Assembly (NCBI GenBank): GCA_021234155.1
Contig: JAJEKV010000004.1
Coordinates: 24,655,662 to 24,719,661, forward strand
DNA from: Isoetes taiwanensis
Lineage: Eukaryota > Streptophyta > Lycopodiopsida > Isoetales > Isoetaceae
Direction: 5' to 3'
Length of the DNA: 64,000 nucleotides
Part shown: in pieces, positions 57,401-64,000 of the stretch
Numbering within the stretch: the first letter of the stretch is position 1
How the letters are laid out: every line of letters starts with the position of its first letter
Position numbers and translations under genes: made by a program
Notes under the pieces: model-generated
What the model was told of the DNA's origin: nothing
The model's input: the letters and a program-made list of their open reading frames with translations, nothing else
Database searches by the model: none

Positions 57401-58255
57401 GTTTCTTACTTCTTCAGTGGGCCGCACTTGACCACCACATTATTTACTTTCAGAAGGTAGCGGGTATGAACGTCTCTCCAACCTGGCTTATACTATGGCC
57501 ATGGGCCTGCAGTGCCTCAAGGCATGTTGGAAGAAAAGGCGGGCACAGTGGTTCTCCAGATGGGGCGTATAAGAGCATAGGTGCATCAAAGTTGAAACTA
57601 AAGAGGACCACCATCAGCTGTGGCAATACTTAGATGCTTGCTTCCTCATTAAGCTTTGGGATACTGGTGCCCTTGAACATGTTAAGACCGCGCACCATAA
57701 GGTCCAAATCAACCCCACTTGCATGTGGTCCATAGCGCTACCTCCACGCACATTTGCCATTGCAAAAACGTAGATTGATAGCCTCCATTCGCACATGTGC
57801 ACATCACTTGCGAATTGAGATATGCAGATGGGCCCAGGAAGCACAAGAGGATAGAATGTGTCTGTGCTGTCAACATGGTGCTATTGAAGATGAAAGCCAC
57901 AACAACATTGTCCGGCATCCAGTCACATTCGCCCCAACTATGCTCAGTTGATCCTGCCTAACCAGCAGTTGCATGCACTGCTGGATACAACGTCAGTGGA
58001 CTCGCTAGGATCTTATCTCGGGGGCATCATGGATGCCCGCACTCAGTTATGTCCTCGAACGAGGCACGTAGACACATCAGGATGTACCATTGTCATATAT
58101 CATTGTACGATTTCTCAGCATACCTATTACTGCCTAGTTTTTTCCCTTGAAAACCCTCCATGACTGGGGTTTTTTAATCCTAGCCGTAATATGCTTGTTG
58201 TATTCCTTGTTTGGGTCCCATAAGCTAATTGGTCCCCGCGAATGATAAAAATCAA
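54490..58255 (+). mobile_element. LINE F: best-preserved copy of the D/E/F/H LINE family
   Basis: It contains the Ala/Thr/Pro-rich end of an ORF1 (54504-54824), an ORF2 with endonuclease and reverse transcriptase, and a 3' end GGTCCCCGCGAATGATAAAA followed by TTCAA repeats (58245-58265). LINE D has the same 3' sequence, with a different short repeat. The 5' end is probably truncated because the ORF1 coiled coil seen in E is missing. Frame breaks occur near 54900, 55310, 55860 and 56850. Confidence 0.8.
54840..57960 (+). pseudogene. LINE F ORF2: endonuclease/reverse transcriptase, several frame breaks
   Basis: The ATG at 54840 (MVSWNCKGSLGRRE) starts an AP-endonuclease. After an early shift it reads LIFLMETWEHAGHW (Glu), YLWVRVQNRSGD, CYFPHAESNFY and MLLGDFNARTKTE (Asp/Asn). 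The reverse transcriptase (56202-56852) has DLDGMQAELLKWAG, VVSIYKAGDLHSPANYRTI, QAGFRPRHSTIDHMF, LYCCFVDFAKAFDTVPREKLW and GVLQGCP. After a frameshift comes QLMYADDVDLLAHAP (56911-56955), then VNLAKTKVLL, YKYLGIEF and the Cys/His end (CLCCQHGAIEDESHN, 57860-57905). Between 55860 and 56090 the coding match is weak, with a separate frame 55907-56341. Confidence 0.8.
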
Positions 58256-58269
58256 TTCAATTCAATTCT

Positions 58270-59329
58270 AATCCATTACAAATTACCATTAAAAAACTTC
58301 ACATAATTGGATGACCTTCCAAATGTTGAGACAATTTTTGTTCTTTTAGGCAATTTGATTTATGTTAGCAAACGCAAACCAACAGAGGACAAATAGCTGA
58401 AGAAACCAGTCTTAGGACAAAGGGAGATCTTTTATAACATAGTTTAAAACTACCATTTCTTTTTTTAATCAAATGAGGAGTTGTGGTGAAACCTTTTTTC
58501 TCACTTTGTATTTAGGAACCAAATAACATGTTGGATCATGTAGTACCTCTCTAAAATAATTTCTATGTTCTTGTGGATTTAAATGATGCTATAACATTGG
58601 CAAATGATTTTTTCAAAATTTTGGTTGAAGGAAAAAGTTTTTAATCAAAAAAGTCAATTTTTTGGATGGACCATTGGTTTTAGAGATTTTATGTAAGAGC
58701 CACTAAAAAATCTAGGGGTCCAGAAGATATTACTATGGCATCAAGCCTACACTAGAAAAGGGTGAACCATTTAAACATAAAGAATATAATGTATATAAAA
58801 GAAGACGTTAAAGCTAATAAAAGGAAAGCGTTTATATCCACAAACATTTTTTATTACATGCTACATTGTTTTGCTACAGTTCATGGTTCATCCCTTGATT
58901 TTTGCAGCAGACTTACAAATAGGCCGCCGAAGTTGGAACTCCTAGCTATGGCAATGATTTGCATTTGTACCCCAATATCTAACTTAGACCCTTAGACGCT
59001 TTGTTTCTAGGGACGATAGCCATAGTTTTGTCTTGTGAAAAAAAAAATGAAGATGTTATGTTTTTGGGTTCGAAAAAATAAAAAGCAAAAAGTGGCCGCG
59101 CTTTTTCTTGAAAAAAAACTTAAATTTTTTTGTTTTTGTATGTGGGATTTGTCCTATATTTAATAGTTTATATGTCGTTCATGAACTTGCCCATGTTTTT
59201 TAAACTTTTATTTTTTTTTCCAACCCAAAAAAACAACATCTCCCATAACACACCATTTCGTTAACATAATTGGCTCCTTAATTGCTTATAAAATATAAAG
59301 CTGGTGCCAAAACATGCAAATGCGAAGTA
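58270..59329. other. AT-rich stretch without recognisable features
   Basis: Long A/T runs and short open frames only (58762-58995 is the longest and matches nothing known to me). No repeat shared with the rest of the window. Confidence 0.4.
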
Positions 59330-59482
59330 CCAACTCCCAAAGATAAACATACATTGGCAAGGTTTGAACCCATGACCAAATGCACATTTATTTTGGCATT
59401 ACTAGGCCTATACCAACTCACCACACATCCGTTGGGCAAAACTTTTGCCTTACATGCATACTTTGTAGGCAGGATATAATCC
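59330..59482 (-). repeat. SINE-like tRNA-derived sequence, copy 1
   Basis: On the minus strand GTGGTGAGTTGGTATAGG resembles a tRNA box A and GGTCATGGGTTCAAACC a box B, about 35 nt apart, the internal Pol III promoter layout. The block recurs nearly identically at 59728-59878. It does not form a standard tRNA with anticodon arm, so a SINE or tRNA pseudogene is more likely than a gene. Confidence 0.6.
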
Positions 59483-59727
59483 CGCCTTAGAAAGTCTAGG
59501 TCCTAGGGGCAACTCTAGGGGCATGGCTTTTTTAGCCTCACCATCCTAGTGCCACCTACCATAGTCCCATTGTTTTTTTATTACTTTATTTAAGGTCCAT
59601 ACTAGACTAATCTTGTACAGACTAGCCTAGCTAGCTTATCCCACTGCCTTGCGGCAGCCAAAGTGGAGGACACGTATAGGCTTTTAAGTTCTACCATGTC
59701 GGGGATCATCGTATAACCCCAGTAACC

Positions 59728-59878
59728 AACTCCCAAAGATAAACATACATTGGCAAGGTTTGAACCCATGACCAAATGCACATTTATTTTGGCATTACTA
59801 GGCCTATACCAACTCGCCACACATCCGTTGGGCAAAACTTTTGCCTTACATGCACATTTTGTAGGCAGGATATAATCC
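59728..59878 (-). repeat. SINE-like tRNA-derived sequence, copy 2
   Basis: A direct repeat of 59330-59482 with only a few differences, separated from it by about 245 bp of unrelated DNA. Its right edge (ATAATCCCG) abuts the LTR at 59881, while in copy 1 the same edge is followed by CCTTAGAAAG. The LTR therefore inserted at the margin of copy 2. Confidence 0.6.
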
Positions 59879-59880
59879 CG

Positions 59881-60473
59881 TGTTTGGGGTCTGGGTTCGG
59901 GAACTCCTGCAAGACAGCCCTCTGTGAGGACCCTTGGATCTAACAGGAGAATCCGGGGGACTATGTCACGCGGGATTTGCAAGAAAGGAACAAGAAGAAG
60001 AAAACAGAACAGAAGAGAACAATGAGAGGAAAATGATAAGCTTCCTTGATGTCAATGATGAACATACATGAGCTCTCGCAATCGAGAGAAGACTGAAGAG
60101 AGACAAGACTCAAAACTCATCTAAAAATCATGTGCTAGCTCTACTCATATATATAGTACAATGGCCTTTGGCCCAATATAGACACACCGACCGATCTCTG
60201 GTGCGACTCGAAGAAGGAGGCCCGATTTGGTGGAATGTTGGCGGTGCCTCTTGAAGTGCCTAGAATCTGGCGACGACGCGACGGTGGCATGTGCCATCAC
60301 TTGTCTCGAGCGGGCGCCTCTTGTTGACTTCGACGCAGCTTTGATCAAGCGGGTCCGCCGCTTGGTCTTCTGGCCGGGCTTTGGACGGCTGACCCGCGCT
60401 GTCCTGTGGATCCTTAAGCTTGACCTGGTCCGTCAGATGATGAATAGTCCTGCATCAGAGGCACAGACTAACA
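59881..60473 (-). mobile_element. 3' LTR of the right-edge LTR retrotransposon
   Basis: 593 bp, the second copy of the LTR at 1961-2555 (about 85% alike by eye). On the minus strand it starts TGTTAGTC and ends CCCAAACA, preceded by a purine tract, and has the TATATATAT core promoter near 60157-60148. The purine tract on its right shows that it is the 3' LTR of an element whose internal region runs to the right. Confidence 0.8.
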
Positions 60474-60483
60474 CTCCCCACCA
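60474..60483 (-). other. Polypurine tract of the right-edge element
   Basis: GGTGGGGAG on the minus strand directly before the LTR start TGTTAG. This is the standard plus-strand priming site and fixes the element's direction. Confidence 0.75.
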
Positions 60484-63400
60484 AACGACACTCGTGGTGA
60501 AGAAAAGGAGGAAGTGTTTCGAGGGCTGAAGCCGCCTGTCAGTGATCCTCACGGAGTGAGGATCGCACCATTATGATACTTGCCAATGAGATTCTCGGGC
60601 GTGTTTGTAGAGCAGGAGGAGTGTTGAGGCCAAGGGCGGGATCTGCATCAATGAGAAAACCGGATCGCACCATGTCTTCAAGGGCGACATGGGCGCCCTC
60701 AAGAAACAAACCGACATTCCATGAGTAGGCAGTCCGAGGCCGAAGGCACCGACACCGCATTCGATTGCAAAGAAAAATGGGACGCCGATTTAAGGAGCTG
60801 AGCAAGATGCATTTGAGAGCAGCACAAAACCCCGCTTGAAGATGGATCAAGGATCCGGTGAGGTGGCGGCGATCTCGCAAGAAGGTGTCAAGACCATGAA
60901 GCGCGATCGCCAGGCGCTGCCAACCACGCCATTAGCAATATAGATCCAATTCATGGTGTTATCAAGAGTGGCACCCTCCTCCCAATTGGAGCGGCGAACA
61001 AAACGGGATCCCACCGAGATCCGTCCGAGATCCGAGGTGGAGTCCATCCAAAGATGGCCATCCATGACCTTGGTCCAAAATGGGCGACGCCAATCGAGGT
61101 CGTGAACCCGGGGCGTGGAGGAACACCTAGGGAAGCATAGGGAGGGAACCATGCCCGTGGGCGGGGTTCCCGAGCCCGCCCCTGAATTCACAACAAGGGC
61201 CGGATCAAGGGCTTTGCACCAACGATCCCGCATTGCAGGGCGGGCTAGAGTTGACAGCTGACGAGGGCTATCCCAGCCCGTGGGGACGGTTTTGCTATCC
61301 AAGAGCACGCAATTGATTGTACCCTCGCGAGATGTTGCATGTAAACTTGTGCATAGGGAAGATCCTCTGGATGTCCCGATACTTCCTTATTTGTTGCAAA
61401 GACTTCCGCTTGCCGAGAGGCAAATGATGAGCAAGCTCGCATGTACTCTTGATGAAGAGCGTGGATCCGAGCATGATCAGCGAGATAGGGATTGTTATCC
61501 CGAAGCAACCATTGAAGAGTGGGGTCACCCCGAAAGTTCTGGCCGCGGGCCCATCCCCGAAATCTCTCACACGGTATCACCCGGATAGAAATCATGAAAG
61601 ATGTAAGCCATGGGCTGAACAATTCGAAGGTGATGAAGTCCCGATCGTCGCAGTTGAATGAGATCAAAGACCAAAAGGGCACAAAGATAAACCTTTGTCT
61701 TCAATTGAGAGTTCGGCCGATCCAAGAAAATCTGCGGTCTTGCAGTGAACATCCACAGGACCATCAGCCCCATGCCACTTCGTAAGAAAGAGGTGGCGGC
61801 GGCAACCACATAATCCGATATAGCGTGAAGGAACTGGGAAATCAACAAGTACGGGGCTAACGATGGCAATATAGCCATCAAGTTTGGTCTGTGCCTCATC
61901 AGCAGACTGAATAGCGTGCTGTAACTATTGTTCAAGGTCACGGATCCTGTGGTCCTTTTCTAACAGAAGGCGTGACTGATCACGGACCCGTTTATGAGAA
62001 GTGTGGACCTGTGAGGTGGATTGCCCAGGAGCATTGAGTCGAAGCACGGCAATCTCCGCGTCATCAAGAATTTTCTGTTTCGGTACCTCCGTAAGCTGAT
62101 CTTGGAGAGATGTGAGCTGTGAAGTCTGCGTGGAGAGCTGAGCCGTCAGAGAGGCAATTTGAGCGTCACGCTCGGTAAGGTTTTGAACTTGAGTGTTGTA
62201 ATTGTCACAAAGCTCTGAGTACAAGGCGTCAAGCTTAGCTATATCTTTCTCTTTGTCACTCAGGAGAGTATCTTTGGATTTGTTTTGCTCCAATAAGTCC
62301 TGAATTTCGGATTGGAGTTGAGCCTACTGATCTGTAAGTAGGCTGGTCTGATCCTGTGCACTTTTGAGATCTATACGGGCCTGTAAGAGAGCTCCGTGCT
62401 TGTCTTGAAGTTGGGCCTCCAAAGTTTGAACTTGTGCAGTGGCAGCTTGAAGGTCACTGTGAACCGCATCTGAGGCCGTCAGGGCCGTGTGAACCCCATT
62501 CATAAGAGCTTCTTGGGATTCTTGTAACTTTAGAACAGCAGCTTGAGCATCCTGCTGATACTGATACAACAGCTGACGAGGGTGCTGTGGTGGTGGAGCC
62601 TGCTGTTGCCTGGTTTGCGATGTTTGTGAGACATGGTGTGAACTGGAATGCTTGGATTCTGTAGCGGAGGAGGAGACAGTGACATGGGAGTGCGGAATTT
62701 TGACATGACCAGAGGAAGAAGGGCGTGAAGTGCCGACTTGGTGAGTCTGAGGAAGGGACCGCTGAGTGGAATCATGAGAATGAGGAGGTGTGGGAGGAAA
62801 GTAATGACGGATAATGGCTTGAAGGTGGCCTCCCACAGATACTTCAGAAATAGAAGTGGCAGCCCGAAGACGGTCCACTTCTTGGAGAAGACGGTAGAAC
62901 AACAATTGGGGCCAATCAATGTGTTGGTTGGAGTGCGTAGCAGTGAGCACAATATTATAGAAAGGCTTATTGATATGGGTGTTCTTGATAGAATACCCAA
63001 GGAACTTATTTACGTAAACTTAACAAAAGTTTCATGGGGTTTGTCTATATTTGTCAAGCGATGCACATTGGCGTGATAAGGAGGTGCACCAAACTCAGTG
63101 ACATCTAGATCCTGTATGGCAGACCAAGATAAACAAGGGGTTTGCAAAGGAATATGGAATACCTCGGAAATCAGGTGTTGAGTCAGCGAAATGGTGGTGC
63201 CATCGACCACTGTGGTGTATCCATGCGGGCTGTTGACGATGTTAGCGATGAACTGCTTCAACTGGTCAGGATTTGGAGCCGGAAGTTCCATTTGAGAGAA
63301 TTCGTAAAGTTTCTGGCGTTCTGCGACTTCACGATTCGGGCCAACAAGGGCTTCACGGAAAGTGGGCGTCAAGAAAGATACAGACTCGAAAAGAGCCGGT

Positions 63401-64000
63401 TCCCTGGGAGCAGTAGCTTGAAGTGTAGAAAATTTTGGTGCAGCCATGGCAAAGATTTGCGGAAAAGAACAGTGATTCAAGGGCGGAGGACGAAGGCGCA
63501 GAGGGACGAAAAGGTTTAGGGCGCGCAAATGGAGGCGAAGAGGCATGATGAGGACGAAACGGCAACCGTTGATGGTGCCAGGTGTTGAAAGATGCCAAGG
63601 AGGCGATTGAGAGGCAAAAATTTGGCTAAGTCCCCAAACAACCAAGGGAGAAGCAATGAACGGTGGAGATGAGACGTGAGAAAATGATCGGATGTGACAG
63701 GTGGCCAAAGGACACATATTAATGTGTGACGGGTATGAAAAGAAGCAATGGCATTTAATGTTGTCAACTCGAAGTGGGATATCATTAAAAACGAATGTGT
63801 CGAGGGTACCATGGCTAGATATCTTACGGGGAACGATTCTCTGTTTAGAAACAGCCTTGCATTGCAAACACGTTGGCGATTTTTTTTATTGGTCCACGTC
63901 GACAAGGAGTTCTTCGGTTGGCTATATAAGACGAACCGGGAGTGAAGCGAAGACATTCGATGGCGCGGCATGATGGTGGCTTCTTTGGTTTTGAACGAAC
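60484..64000 (-). mobile_element. 3' internal region of the right-edge LTR retrotransposon
   Basis: Between the purine tract and the window end the minus strand carries a long degenerate reading frame (61800-63446) and then, toward the LTR, further protein-like but broken frames (61682-61245, 60880-60539) with no recognised domain. No polymerase domains are in view; they would lie beyond the right edge. An extra protein between polymerase and 3' LTR is typical of Athila/Tat-like elements. Confidence 0.55.
61800..63446 (-). pseudogene. Coiled-coil retrotransposon protein (Athila ORF/plant-transposon-protein-like), broken
   Basis: The start MAAPKFSTLQATAPREPALF at 63446 is followed by a globular part (LPAPNPDQLKQFIANIVNSP, TISLTQHLISEVFHIPLQTP). 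After a one-base shift near 63018 comes KFLGYSIKNTHINKPFYNIV and HIDWPQLLFYRLLQEV. The layout resembles plant retrotransposon proteins annotated as putative plant transposon protein or Athila ORF-1 (tentative). A Ser/His/Gln-rich linker leads into about 200 residues of coiled coil (LQESQEALMNGVHTAL, LTSLQDQLTEVPKQKI). Two TAG stops (62324-62326 and near 61925) lie in the same frame, each next to Gln codons. The protein's role is unknown; nucleocapsid-like or envelope-like functions are possible. Confidence 0.5.

Noticed and set aside
59330-59878. Functional tRNA genes
   Set aside because: Box A and B motifs are present but no full cloverleaf with anticodon arm could be drawn; SINE-like sequence fits better.
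1961-60473. A single 58-kb LTR element bounded by the two similar LTRs
   Set aside because: Primer site and purine tract lie outside this interval, the flanking 5-mers differ and the LTRs are clearly diverged; they are two elements facing outward.

Overview
The window looks like nuclear DNA of a land plant with a large, transposon-packed genome. The evidence is one complete intron-containing gene of the plant-specific LEUNIG co-repressor family, surrounded by plant-type Ty1/copia and Ty3/gypsy-like LTR retrotransposons, L1-type and other LINEs, tRNA-derived SINEs and foldback elements. Nothing indicates a prokaryote or an organelle. The sequence alone does not fix the species; a fern or another large-genome lineage is plausible.

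Layout. 1-2555: 5' end (LTR, primer-binding site, start of the internal region) of a minus-strand LTR element running off the left edge. 2556-6190: minus-strand L1-type LINE (A) cut by that LTR. 6191-10370: non-coding DNA with a foldback element and a minisatellite. 10380-15891: LEUNIG-like gene on the plus strand, 18 coding exons, 954 codons, all splice phases consistent. 16321-17152: foldback element. 17690-19701: LINE fragments K and C. 20960-27047: L1-type LINE B with A-rich tail. 28317-29620: LINE D. 30394-30870: short two-exon minus-strand gene whose C-terminus matches the histone H3 fold. 31000-32535: LINE E. 33680-34820: L1 ORF1 fragment I. 35068-36420: broken copia element 2. 37302-37900: a possible orphan exon and a SINE. 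38241-48875: complete copia insertion with matching LTRs, 5-bp target duplication, primer site and polypurine tract; it carries a 4-kb LINE (G) and a tandem duplication of gag. 49660-58255: an L1 ORF1 fragment, a foldback element and three LINE copies (51.3 kb fragment, H, F). 59330-59878: duplicated SINE-like sequence. 59881-64000: 3' LTR and 3' internal region of a second element of the family seen at the left edge, with a degenerate coiled-coil protein.

Only the LEUNIG-like gene is confidently a working host gene. The H3-like gene is the most unexpected coding signal. Most of the rest is a layered record of insertions that can be ordered: LTR into LINE A, LINE G into copia 1, LINE C next to LINE K. 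All splice sites and coordinates were read by eye; no database search was run.
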